A stretch of 64,000 nt of DNA, taken from the NCBI GenBank assembly GCA_018389105.1, contig JACATO010000922.1, forward strand, positions 1-64,000, given 5' to 3'. Position numbers and translations under genes: made by a program. Under the pieces are notes generated by a model. That model saw only the letters and a program-made list of their open reading frames with translations, did no database searches and was not told where the DNA came from. This document shows positions 38,546 through 49,837 of the stretch, in pieces; position 1 is the first letter of the stretch, and each line of letters opens with the position of its first letter. Source of the stretch: Nautilus pompilius (taxonomy: Eukaryota; Mollusca; Cephalopoda; Nautilida; Nautilidae).

Positions 38546-39559
38546 CAGAGTAATCTTGTCAATTAAAATAAACTGTATAATGCTGTAGCTGGAGGTAAAA
38601 ATGTACTATGTAGTTTTTCAATCCAATGGTGAATCCTAACAGCAGGACGTATCAAGGGAGTGCAAAAAAAAGCATTTAAGCTTGTACAGAGTTTAGACGA
38701 CAAAGGGTTACGGATTGATTGATGCTATCGTTTCTGGAAAGTCCGGATCTCTCCGCTGAAAAAATGGCACGTCGCAGAAAACAGTTGTCCGTCTGTGTTT
38801 TGTTGGTGTTTGCTTTTTTTCTTCTTAATTTAGTCATTACAGGAACGCAAGAAGCTGTTATGACTTCTGCGAGACTTCTAAACAAAACCTCGCTTGTGTT
38901 GGTTTTTCACCTAACGCAAAAAACTCACCAGGAAGTCCGCTGAGATGATGGCCAGTGAAAATCTGCCGACGGTGACAAAAGATCATCCCCGCTATAGCTG
39001 AGACCGGCAGGGAATCGTCTGGTGTGGTGGGGCCGGCCGAATCCCGTCCGTCGGGTATTCGCCAAAAAGACCTAGAAAGACCGCTGCCATCTATCTCGAG
39101 ACAGACAAACCGCAGCTCGGTACTGCTGTACCACGCTGCATTATATAGGAATTTCCAACATCGCCATGCCTCATCTTCGTTCCTCCACAGAGACCAGATT
39201 CTAAAATTACCGCAAGGCAAAAAATTAGGTCCACTTTTTTTTCTTTTGAGCCGACATTTTTGGAGAGAGAGTTTTGATACCAAAAAAAGAAAAAGAACCC
39301 AGCAGCGACGCATTTTGGACAGCCGATGGATTCGCTTTAACCAGGGTCGGTAATCGTGCCCAAGGGTTAAAGTCACAAAAATTTATTTACGACCAATACG
39401 AGCACCTTGAAATAAGCTCAGAGGTTGCGCTACATCCAATTGCCAAAGCCTTTTTGGACTTAGGCAGAATGAAATAAACTGAATTACGTACGACATACCT
39501 ACCGATCGACATGATCGATCTTCCGATTGTTCTCTTTGCTTGTCGTATGAAAATATAAT
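38544..39559. other. unassigned sequence, no gene recognised
   Basis: Overlapping ORFs at 38858-39376 (minus) and 39024-39353 (plus) share the same bases and show no domain. Confidence 0.35.
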
Positions 39560-39562
39560 ATA

Positions 39563-39632
<70 letters not shown>
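39560..39632. repeat. (GT)n(GA)n compound microsatellite
   Basis: GT repeat passing directly into GA repeat. Confidence 0.95.
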
Positions 39633-39634
<2 letters not shown>

Positions 39635-39689
39635 TGATCACCTGTTACTGAGATTACTTTTTTAAAATACTGGAAACAAGAAACGATAA

Positions 39690-41479
39690 CAATGAACAAC
39701 AAAATGAAACTTTTTGTCTGCCACCGAGCAGAATGTGGCTGATCTTAGCTAAATTTTGGGTGCTGATTTCAAATCTGAAGTCAGAATTTGGCCAGGACGT
39801 AAGGTTTTTGAGATATGCATAAAGATGAATTTCACCACTAACGCTATATTATGGCTTATGTTATATGAACTATAGAGAGCTTGAACACGAATATTTGGTA
39901 TTCAAATATTTAATGTGAAACATATTTGCCATGATCAGACAACAGATGCTTGAGAAAGGCTGATAAAAGCAGTATGGAAGATATGGAACGCATTTACTTA
40001 CATAGTAGGTAACATACTAAATGTTCAAAAACGTTTCAGACACTTGTTGTTGCGCTTATGTGAGGTATCAGTCTCCCTTTGGAGGAACCAACAGTAATCA
40101 CCCATCATGGTGGGATTGAAGTTGCCGTGATATCTACTTTGCATCACATTTATGTCTTGGTGGAACCTTTCACCAAGCTCATTACTAAAATCAACTAGAT
40201 TGGTTGAAAAAAATCAAGATGCGAAAGCAGAAAGTGCATCTTTAGAGACATCCTTGCCCCCATTCGCTGATACACCATTAGCATGTTTTCCACATACTCA
40301 GCATAGTGCTTAGCTCTATATTTGCCAAAAAAGTTCTGTACAACTAAAATAAATGCTTCCCACGCTGCAGACTCCAGTGGGTTCACCTTAATTTTGAATC
40401 CGTTATCACGCATGAGTTCTCGAATTTCGAGCCCCACAAAAATCCCTTCTTTGAGTTTAGCTTCACTTTTGTCAGCACCAAACTTCTCTCTTAGGTACTT
40501 GAAGCCATCACCGTCTTTATCCATGGCTTTGACAAAGATTTTCACAAGGCCGAGTTTGATATGAAATGGTGGAAGGTAGACATTCTGAGGGTCTGCCAAT
40601 GGCATATGTTGCACATTGTACCTGCCAACTATAGCTTCCTGTCGTATAGGTCAGTCTTTTCGAGTGTAATGGTTGGCATCTTCACGGCTGTTCCAAAGAC
40701 ACGAGAAACACGTGTGTTTTGTGTACCCTAGCTGCAATCTGAGGAGGAGAGAAATAACTTTGAGATCACCACAAATTTTCCATTTATGATCCGAATAACT
40801 CGTCACTTTAAAAAGGAGTTCCATCGAGTCGTATGTCTCTTTTAAGCCAACTGCATGAGCTATAGGAACCGAAGGTTTTTGGTTACCATGATGGAACAGC
40901 ACAGCTTTAAAGCTTAGTTTGTTAGAGTCTATGAATACCCTCCATTCATCAGTCACGCGTTTATATCCCAGTTCACTCATGAGACCGTTTTCATCAATAC
41001 AGAAACAAACAGCATTTTCTATTTGAAAAAAGGCATCCAGGTTTGTGTGACGATCACGGAAATGGGAAATGTTTGTACCTTTTTGTAAAAGATTCCATTC
41101 CTTCAGTCTAGAGCTTAACACTTCAGCCTTCTCATTTGCTTGTGATAAATCTATCAACAAATCATTGGGCTTCTCTTGATTTAGCAAGTGCGGCTTTTCT
41201 TCATCCAATGCCGGCTCATATGGCTCATCCATAGCAGTATCATCGCACTCGACATTTGAACTTTCATCACTTTCTAAGGCAGGAGCTGCTGGAGGAAGCG
41301 GAACAGGATTTTCCATGTCATGGAGGGACCGATTTCAAGTAATTTTTTTAAAATATCTGCCATAACTAAAAAAAAGTGACGTCCTAGAGCAAAACGGGTT
41401 ACAGATTTGAAATCAGCCTGCCAAATACTACAAACTAAGCATGATAGTGCTCCGGTGGCAAAACCATTGTTTTCCAGTG
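39690..41479 (-). mobile_element. putative CMC/RAG-like DNA transposon, copy A
   Basis: 1790 bp homologous over its whole length to 45210-46998 in opposite orientation. One terminus reads CACTGGAAAACAATGG on the minus strand from 41479. The other end is degraded to CAATGAACAACAAAATG (from 39690), aligned with CACTGGAGAACAAAATG in copy B. Subterminal GCCACCG-x-AGCA motifs occur near both ends. No matching target duplication is left. The copy carries one transposase-like gene. Confidence 0.75.
40025..41316 (-). pseudogene. putative DDE transposase, copy A (nonsense mutation)
   Basis: Reads from the ATG of MENPVPLPPAAPALES (41316) in one frame. An internal TGA at 40648-40650 replaces the Trp codon of copy B in the RKDWPIRQ stretch. 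After the seven-A run on the plus strand (40207-40213; T TTT TTT in the gene) the zero frame stops. The -1 frame stays open for about 60 codons to the TGA at 40025-40027. The protein is over 90 percent identical to copy B outside its acidic amino-terminal 70 residues. Motifs are as described for copy B. The premature stop makes this copy inactive unless read through. Confidence 0.7.
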
Positions 41480-44400
41480 TCATTAACCGATCATCACCCA
41501 GCCATGGACACCTGCCAAGCGCCTGTGAGTAGACGCTTCCCACAGACAGGGGGACCGGGCGCGCTTCTTCTCATCTCCAAAGTCGAAAGAGAGGACAAAG
41601 GTCCCACAGCATCCATACTGAAATTATGTCAGGTTTTAATTGCAAATATTTTCACCTGAACAAGAAGTTTTTTTTATTTGTCACGTTCTGGAAAGTTTTT
41701 TTCTTGTCAATACTCGGTTTTACGCATTGCAAAGATGAATGCATGGTTATCAAATGGCAATAACAACTTTCGCAACTAATCAGCTGACCTCCAGTTAACT
41801 GAAATCACGAGAGATTAACCGGTATTAACCGTGGTGCCGTATTATCTTTTTTAAAAAAAGTAGCCCGGACAAAATTAAATCACATCTCCATCTTTTCTCT
41901 CTGTATTCCCTGTTTATCTGAAAGACAGTTGATGTTCTGGAGGAATGGCGAGTCGCACCATCTTCCTACGGATATCTCTTCCCCTTGTAGAAACGGAGGA
42001 ATCGTTTTAAGACGTAAGCTGGACGTCCTTCAGTGGAAACTGGATGCCATCCGGACCAATCCAGTGCACCGTTCGACATCTACGCCCACGTATTAAGTTA
42101 AACAAAAATTTTAAGAAATCTATTAGGTCTCGTTTGCTTTTTACCATAATATGATTTTTTATTTAGTTTCAATGATGGCTGCTTTCGATATTAAAAAAAA
42201 AAACGAACTTCGAAGTGAATTTTCAAAATGTTTCTTTTTTTTATATTTTACAAATAGTAAAACATCATTTTGAAAATTTTTCCTTCTGGGATAATCTTAT
42301 CGACTTTGCGAAATTTCCTTTTCTTTGTGACGGTCGGGTTTTAGCAGAAAATATTCGTCCGGAAAGCTTTTAAAACATCGCCCTCTAGCGACTTGAACGG
42401 TGCTTATAGGTCGATAGCTTCAGCTGCGCGAAGTGGCAAAGGAAATGACAAACAAACCATGCTCTCTTACCTCGAGGGCTCTGATTGGCCGCTATTTAAC
42501 GTAATTATAAAAGTTTAAAGAAGTTTCCGAAAAACATTCTAGAACGAAGATGCGTTTACCTTTGATTTTTCTGACCTCTGGAGCTTTACCATCGATCCCA
42601 TAGCTAGAGATAAAAATGTTTTTGAAGTAAGCAGCTACGTATTTTTGCCTTAAAAGGCAAATTAATCTGTTTTTTAGTTTAATTCTAAAACAGAGAGAGG
42701 CTTTCTGTGGTGTAGATGTAAGAAAATCACTTTTAATGCTGTCTCTTCGCTTTATGCAGTCAAATACAAAGAAAAAATTTTCCATAAATAATAGATTGCT
42801 AGAGAAATATCAAAACCGACTATTCTTTTAATGCATAAAAGAAACAGGAAAACAATATGGAAATTTCACTTTTAATTGATTGATACCATCGCTATTAACT
42901 ACAGTCGTAGGTGATTTATTCCACTCGTTAGCAATTTCATTATGGATAAAATATTTTATGGTATCTGACTGGGCTTGAATCTTAATCTGTAATTATGACT
43001 CTTAGTAACTTTAGATACAGAAAAAATCTATTCCTGTTCGCGAGTTCAAAACATCCTCATTATTTTGAAACCTCTAAATGGGTGGGTGGGAATTGGTTTA
43101 TGTTTGAGATAATTAGCAACAAGATTATGCTATACATAACTTAACACCTCTTCTATTAGCAAAAGTTTCCAATCTGTCAAAAGCAGAAATAAATTAATTT
43201 CTCTTGAATCTATTACACTTCGGTGAACTTCTCCGCGTGAACTTGGTCAGGCACTTGGCAGGACATTGTTGTGTTTTTGTTTAGAGTTTCGGTTAGACCT
43301 CATCAGGCGTGGGCAGTTTAGACTTGGTGCTCCTATTCTGCTAAAGATAACGATGCTTTAGAGAAAGAGTAATCTCCTTTGTTCTGAGAAATCAGCAAAC
43401 CAAACTTTACAGTCGAAACGTTTAATTCTCTTAAGGTAAAGGACAGGTGAGCACGGGTTGCCCTCAGAAGTGTTACCATATTTTAGACAATTTCCATGAA
43501 ATCTCTTTGATGCGTCTGTCAGTCTGTTTCTTCAGTGAACTTATTTTGCATAATATTAGGAAATCAAAAGATTAAAACTTAAAAAAAAAGGATTATCAAA
43601 TACACTAATAGCTTGCTTCGGATGCTTTCTCTCGGACGATCTCGTCTTTAACGCTTTTTATAATGGCAATAGCATTTGTGTGGCTAGAATACCCCAGACC
43701 TAGAGGCAGCCCGAGAGTCTATTAGCTGCCGGGTTCTCCCTGCTTCCTCTGCGAATCTGTCGTTGTTTATCATACATCTAAAGGGCCTTTACTCCAAACA
43801 GTTCACTTATTCTGACAGTCGTTTAAACCCGTTCTTTTGGTATGCATCAATTATATCTTTTCGGAAGATTATGGCAAGAGTGAGGGTATGCGTGTATCAC
43901 CGTCATTTCGTTGATGATGCTTTCCGGGACCCATGCTGAGTAAAATTGAATTCATCAGAAAACTACTGGAGAGCGCAAAAACGGTTTGCTAAAATAAGTG
44001 CTGAATTTATATCAAATATCCAAGTGCTCGTCGTAAGGTAAATATCTATCAGCCAGTATAAAGCGAGATACCTTATGGAGCCAGGGTGTGTGTGACGTGC
44101 AGTCTGAATCTTATTACATTAACTGGAAATTTAATTATACAGGTGTTTACAGCGATTGCGAATCTGAGCGGGTGTCACTGCTGTCGTGCAGATACTTTAC
44201 AAAAGTGGGGAAACCAGTTGAAGTGATTATCACTAACAAGCAACAGATTAACGTGTGAGACTTTAACAATGCAACATTTTTTGGCTGTAGTCTTGGTTCA
44301 CTGAGTTGGGGTTGTCTTCGGTTGCTAGCGGAAATTGATGTCGGATTAGGAGGAATATTTCAATATTCTTTAAAAACGCGTAAGTACGGGGGGGATCTGA

Positions 44401-44617
44401 CTGAATGATTGTGAGTTGCGTGAAGTCCGTATACCAACTGCTCTGTGTTGTGGATTTCCGGGTTCTCAGTCTTGCTAGGAGATGTGATGGTGGATACGTT
44501 CAACCGATCAGATGTGTAAGAATGCAGAAAGATTTTACAGGAATCACAAACAACTAAAGACGCACGGTGAGCATGGAAATGTCATTTAATTAAAGTGATC
44601 CTAATAAACGCAGGCTA
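41480..44617. other. unassigned sequence between the inverted element copies
   Basis: No gene recognised. A GATTGG (inverted CCAAT) with TATTTAA follows at about 42482-42498, but no coding region follows it. Confidence 0.35.
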
Positions 44618-44643
44618 GTTATTATTATTATTATTATTATTAT

Positions 44644-44711
<68 letters not shown>
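44618..44711. repeat. (ATT)n/(AGT)n compound trinucleotide repeat
   Basis: About nine ATT units followed by about 22 AGT units. Confidence 0.95.
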
Positions 44712-45209
44712 CTGCAGTCATTTATCCGAGTAATACCTACTAAAGAAATTAAAGAGTCACTGATCTAGAAAATTTTCCCCTTCCGAAATTCCTTCGAGAT
44801 GTCGCCACTGACGACTGAGGTAAACCATATTTTCGATTTTGTACAGTTCCACCTATGTTAGCTAGTAGAGAAATACAAAATAACTGGTACAACTAATGAC
44901 TTTTTTAATTATGGATACTTGATAATCGGTACAACATTCTTGAATAAACTGCTTTAAGAGGCAACATAAGTGAAACACGCCAGGATTCGATTCTAGAACC
45001 TTTCTTTTTAAAATAGCTTGATGCTATTCGTGGCCTTACCATAAGAAGACATTGTATGTAAAGACTAGAACTAGCGGTTCTGTTAAAGATATCAGTATGA
45101 ATAAAAATTATTATTTAGGTACGTGAAAACATGAATAGCCTAAGTACAGGAGCTTTCCCGCCACCTTATCTATAAAAGACTTTTCCATATGTGAAGAACT
45201 TTCTATTAT
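44712..45209. other. unassigned sequence
   Basis: No gene recognised. The last four bases TTAT (45206-45209) are the presumed left target duplication of copy B. Confidence 0.4.
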
Positions 45210-45372
45210 CACTGGAAAACAGTGATTTTGCCAGCGGGACGCTTTCATGTTTACTTTGTAGTATTTCAAATCTGAAAACCGTTTTGCTCTAGGGCGTCAC
45301 GATTTTTAGTTATGGCGAAAATCGTATATCCCGATTGTCCTTCTGCCTTGAAACCGGTCCCCCCCCCATGAC

Positions 45373-46664
45373 ATGGAAAATCCTGTTCCGCTTCCTCCAG
45401 CAGCAACTGCCTTAGAAAGTGATGAAAGTTCAGATGCCGAGTGCGATGATACTGCTATGGATGAGCCATATGAGCCTGCATTGGATGAAGAAAGGCCGCA
45501 CTTGCTAAATCAAGAAGAGCTCAATGATTTGGTGAGAGATTTACCACTGTCAAAGGACAAGGCTGAAGTGTTAGGCTCTAGACTGAAGGAATGGAATCTT
45601 TTACAAAAAGGTACAAACATTTCCCATTTCCGTGATCGTCACACAAACCTGGATGCCTTTTTTCAAATAGAAAATGCTGTTTGTTTCTGTATTGATGAAA
45701 ACGGTCTCATGAGTGAACTGGGATATAAACGCGTGACTGATGAATGGAGGGTATTCATAGACTCTAACAAACTAAGCTTTAAAGCTGTGCTGTTCCATCA
45801 TGGTAACCAAAAACCTTCGGTTCCTATAGCTCATGCAGTTGGCTTAAAAGAGACATACGACTCGATGGAACTCCTTTTTAAAGTGACGAGTTATTCGGAT
45901 CATAAATGGAAAATTTGTGGTGATCTCAAAGTTATTTCTCTCCTCCTCAGATTGCAGCTACGGTACACAAAACACACGTGTTTCTCGTGTCTTTGGAACA
46001 ACCGTGATGATGCCAACCATTTCACTCGAAAAGACTGGCCTATACGACAGGAAGCTATAGTTGGCAGGTACAATGTGCAACATATGCCATTGGCAGACCC
46101 TCAGAATGTCTACCTTCCACCATTTCATATCAAACTCGGCCTTGTGAAAATATTTGTCAAAGCCATGGATAAAGACGGTGATGGCTTCAAGTACCTAAGA
46201 GAGAAGTTTGGTGCTGACAAAAGTGAAGTTAAACTCAAAGAAGGGATTTTTGTGGGGCTCGAAATTCGAGAACTCATGCGTGATAACGGATTCAAAATTA
46301 AGCTGAACCCACTGGAGTCTGCAGCGTGGGAAGCATTTATTTTAGTTGTACAGAACGTTTTTGGCAAATATATAGCTAAGCACTATGCTGAGTATGTGGA
46401 AAACATGCTAATGGTGTATCAGCGAATGGAGGCAAGGATGTCTCTAAAGATGCACTTTCTGCTTTCGCATCTTGATTTTTTTCAACCAATCTAGTTGATT
46501 TTAGTGATGAGCATGGTGAAAGGTTCCACCAAGACATAAAGGTGACGCAAAGTAGATATCAGGGCAAATCCAATCCCAACATGATGGGTGATTACTGTTG
46601 GTTCCTCCAAAGGGAGACTGATACCTCACATAAGTGCAACAACAAGTGTCTGAAACGTTTTTGA
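45373..46664 (+). CDS. putative RAG1/CMC-type DDE transposase, zero frame intact
   Basis: The zero frame runs 373 codons to the TAG at 46492-46494. A -1 shift at T TTT TTT (46476-46482) would extend it about 60 codons to the TGA at 46662-46664. I recall homologues as uncharacterised proteins in arthropods and other invertebrates. Seen: an acidic amino-terminal 60 residues; FIDS (Asp130); GDLK (Asp184); C203-x2-C206 nineteen residues later; H361-x4-H366 in MHFLLSHLDFF. Beyond the slip site the -1 frame reads FSDEHGERFHQDI, with candidate catalytic glutamates. This order (D, D, CxxC, Hx4H, E) matches the zinc-binding RNase H fold of RAG1 and CMC transposases. Inference: a cut-and-paste transposase whose catalytic glutamate needs the frameshift. 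Alternatively, both copies share an old one-base deletion. Confidence 0.65.
46476..46482 (+). promoter_or_regulatory. candidate -1 frameshift heptamer
   Basis: T TTT TTT in register with the zero frame (third base of a GAT codon, then two TTT codons), nine bases before the zero-frame TAG. It fits the canonical X XXY YYZ slippery pattern. I did not identify a convincing downstream pseudoknot by eye. Confidence 0.35.
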
Positions 46665-47139
46665 ACATCTGCTATGTACCTACTATGTAAGTAAATGCGT
46701 TCCATATCTTCCATACTGCTTTTATCAGCCTTTCTCGAGCATCTGTTGTCTGATCATGGCAAATATGTTTCACATTAAATATTTGAATACCAAATATAGT
46801 TGTTCAAGCTTTATATATTTCATATAACATAAGTCATAATACAGCGTTAGTGGTGAGATTCCTCTTGACGCATATCTCACAAACCCGCCATTCTAGCCAA
46901 ATTCTGACCGCAGATTTGAAATCAGCGCCAAAAACTTAGCTAAGATCATTCGCATTCTGCTCGGTGGCAGACAAAAAGTTTCATTTTGTTCTCCAGTGTT
47001 ATAGATTTAAAAAGTGAGAGCACAAACTGGTAAATTTAAAGTAGCTGCGAATAATGAGTATAATTTAAACTTTAGATAAGTCAATCACATACCTGTTATA
47101 TTTCATAATTTATCTAATTTTGATTTTCGTCTTTTCTTT

Positions 47140-49010
47140 TTAAAAAAATCTAGCTAAAAGCTCTTTATCTTTATTATGCACAGACATTCTAAAAGTATAT
47201 TTCTTTTTATTTAAAAAATTTGTTGATAAAGTAGTAACCAAAAGTCCTAAGGTTAAATTTTCAGATTCTTTTGGATTTACGGGAACGAGTTTAAATGAGT
47301 TAGTGACAAATCTAAAATCAAAGCAGTTTATGCTTACAATGGATGAAACTTTTTGAAAAGATGTATTCATACTGCTTTACTGAGAATTTTATTATGTATA
47401 ATTTTGTTACAAGTAGATTAACAAGAGATATTTTTATAATGAATTAGATTTACAGAGAAAAAAAACATCATAGACTTGGATTTTGCGTATTTTAAAGAAG
47501 TATGTCAAATATACATCGTTAAAAATTTGGGGAAGTGTAATGGTATCTACTTCAAATATGGTACTTCGAAAGGCTTCATAAATCAGATCCATGTCATTTA
47601 CCTGTATCTCCATTTATAGCTTTAAATATTTCTCTAAAGAGGACTAAAATAAAATTAGATATTTAAACAGATGATGATATGCTGCTGATAACAGAACAAG
47701 ACATAAGATGTAGAGTTTCTATAGCGCCACATAGCCATGCTGTATCTAACAATTCCTATATAAATATATCCAAAGACGATATAAAATCTCTTGAAGTATC
47801 TAACATAGATGTAATTTGACGGAGAAAGTAGCAAGTCTTTCAATCCATCCGGAGCTCTCTTAAAATTAGATGATAAAGATTAAAGTTTTAAATATAAATT
47901 ATAACCTATATAAAAAAATAATTGTCATTTAATTACATGCAAATAACCATTATGTTTGGACTATGTGTCAACCCCTCGCAACAGATTTAAGTAGATTGAA
48001 ACCATATATTTAGAACACTGTGAAAAACACAGTTATAAGGATTAAAACCCATTCACCAATGAATGTGACATATTAAGTAGACTTATGCTACTCTCAAAAA
48101 TTACACAACTACCACAAACACTATTCACTAGCTGTACAAAAGCCTTTTCTATAAAAAGAATGGCTTTCGCTTCACCAAAATAAAGAGATAGAAAATAAAC
48201 TCGGATCCAAATTTTATGCTTAAAAATTTGTAAGATAAGGAAAATACGTATTACATTATAAAAATCTTTGATTTTGTTTATCTTTAGATATGAAGACAAC
48301 GTAAATACGTAAAGCTATTACTTTTAATCAGACTGCTTAGTTAGAACTCTGCATTGAATTAAATACAGATAACGAGAACTAAGTTACAAATAATTTTGTA
48401 AAAGACATTTATATGTTAGAATGGATAACTTGGTTTATAGTAAAATTATAGAAAATTTAAGAGAAGTAGCAATTTTAAGAGTTTGCACAACTCCAGAAAA
48501 ATTTAGAAAAGCGTTTATTAATAAAATTATCCAATACTAAAGATAATACTGACGAAAGACTAGTTCTCTTACATATGAAAAATAAAGTTATAAACTTTAA
48601 CAAACCTTTTTACTTAAGAATGTGCACTTTAGAATATTCAAAATATTTAATTATAATTTTCGCTTTAATGTTATGAAATAAAAATACATAAATAATCTAT
48701 CCTTATTATTTTCAGATGTAGGCTCTCTGTGCTACCACGAAATACTGAAAATATGTTTAAAAAAAGATAAGAAAGAAGATATAAATCTTTATGACACTTC
48801 TTCTTACTCAGTAAACCATTTTTATAAAATAAAAAATATATAAGATAAAATATAAATATTCTGGAAAAATAATAAATGCATTTTGTAGACTTAGGTCTAA
48901 AATATATATAGTAATTTTGAATCAAATGACGTTTGTAAAAGAATAAAAAAATTGGAGGTACAAAATTATACAGATATTTTATATAATACAAAACAAATAC
49001 ATAAAATTAT
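47140..49010 (+). pseudogene. family B DNA polymerase (protein-primed type) pseudogene
   Basis: Plus-strand fragments match the order of a protein-primed family B polymerase (DNA_pol_B_2). DSFGFTGTSLNELV near 47264-47306 is in the exonuclease region. DDDMLLITEQDIR near 47670-47710 is in the central region. TTPEKFRKAFINK (about 48499-48540) and NKVINFNKPFYLRM (about 48580-48625) are in the palm/fingers. SDVGSLCYHEIL (48712-48750) sits at the catalytic motif C, followed by LYDTSSYSVNHFYKI and a CRLRSKIY block near 48885. In motif C the second catalytic aspartate is replaced by glycine. The amino-terminal half is missing, and stops or frameshifts separate every block. The function would have been replication of the viral genome from a protein primer. 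It is dead here. Confidence 0.75.
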
Positions 49011-49299
49011 GTATTGATTAGATCTGAAAGACAATATTTATACATTTAATCTCAGTAAAGTTAAGTTGCATTAATTTCCTTTGATGTTAAGTTATATTTT
49101 CTAGATGACAAAATATAAACTTTACCTTTTTGAACGTTTCAGTCTCTCTTATTCTTTGTAACACTTGCTGATAAAACTATCCTAATATTCCTTTATCTAA
49201 TTCTTCTAATTTATATATAAAAAACAGTGCTACTAATCTTTAAGATTTTAATATTTCACAAAATACTTTTTTCAGCGTATCCCTTCTCAAAATGTTTTA

Positions 49300-49605
49300 A
49301 TAACATTATATTTGTATTAATATTTTTCTTCTTTATTTATCATTTTGCCTGATTCGCTCTATTTTGGCTACTTGCCAGCGGATCTGTTTTTTTCTATTAT
49401 ACTAATTTATTAACTCGTCTAAAATTATTATCCAATTACTATTATTATTTTCTGTAAAATGCTTTGACATTATTTTTTAAAGTTTAATTAAATTTTTCAG
49501 CTAAAACTATTTTGCATGTATTATATTATGATAGAGGTCTATTCTCTCTAAAAGATTGAAAAAAATTTAGTTAATTAGTTCACTTTCTACATCAGTTTAG
49601 AATTT
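49300..49605 (-). pseudogene. retroviral-type integrase fragment (Polinton-like)
   Basis: Minus-strand text contains HFTENNNSNWIIILDELI (about 49405-49465), corresponding to the conserved stretch after the catalytic glutamate of Polinton/adintovirus and Ginger-type integrases. Before it lies AEKFN in another frame, where the family has its glutamate-arginine-phenylalanine-asparagine motif. QVAKIERIR follows towards 49360. The catalytic aspartates would lie upstream, beyond 49605, exactly where telomere-like repeats and a hairpin now sit. The gene is therefore truncated or interrupted there. It would have inserted the element into host DNA. The match is good over one block only. Confidence 0.6.
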
Positions 49606-49608
49606 AAT

Positions 49609-49694
49609 TTAACCCTAACCCTAACCCTGAGGCTAACCCTAACACTAACCCTATCCCTAACCCTAACCCTGACCCTGACACTGACCCTAACCCT
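49609..49694. repeat. degenerate interstitial telomeric repeat (TTAGGG type)
   Basis: About 14 units of CCCTAA and one-base variants (CCCTGA, CACTAA, CCCTAT, CCTGAGG). Animal telomeres of TTAGGG type give this on the C-rich strand. The tract lies inside the AT-rich viral block and abuts the hairpin at 49695. Confidence 0.92.
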
Positions 49695-49735
49695 GTCTTC
49701 GAGCAGTTCCACTCTTGGGGGAACTGCTCGAAGAC
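49695..49735. repeat. perfect 16-bp hairpin beside telomeric repeat
   Basis: GTCTTCGAGCAGTTCC (49695-49710) is perfectly complementary to GGAACTGCTCGAAGAC (49720-49735) across a 9-base loop. It is GC-richer than everything around it and begins immediately after the last CCCT of the telomeric tract. It could be a fold-back end, a cruciform or a terminator-like structure; its role is unknown. Confidence 0.9.
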
Positions 49736-49837
49736 TATTTTACCATTCATTCCGGTTTTAACTAAATTTCTAGAAATTTCTTTCTCTTAAACTACGATTC
49801 TCAATATTATTAAGATAATGAATTAAATATGTATCAG

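Larger units (their letters stand above)
45210..46998 (+). mobile_element. putative CMC/RAG-like DNA transposon, copy B
   Basis: 1789 bp bounded by CACTGGAAAACAGTG (45210) and, read on the minus strand from 46998, CACTGGAGAACAAAATG. Both ends carry a subterminal GCCA(C/G)CG motif at similar distance. TTAT flanks both sides (45206-45209 and 46999-47002), consistent with a 4-bp target duplication. Termini beginning CACTG with 2-4 bp duplications are typical of the CACTA/Mirage/Chapaev (CMC) superfamily. The single gene inside fits a DDE transposase. Confidence 0.75.

Noticed and set aside
45209..46998. Treating copies A and B as host genes
   Set aside because: Both copies share non-coding flanks that stop at the same CACTGG-type ends, and they lie in opposite orientation, which fits a mobile element rather than a duplicated gene.
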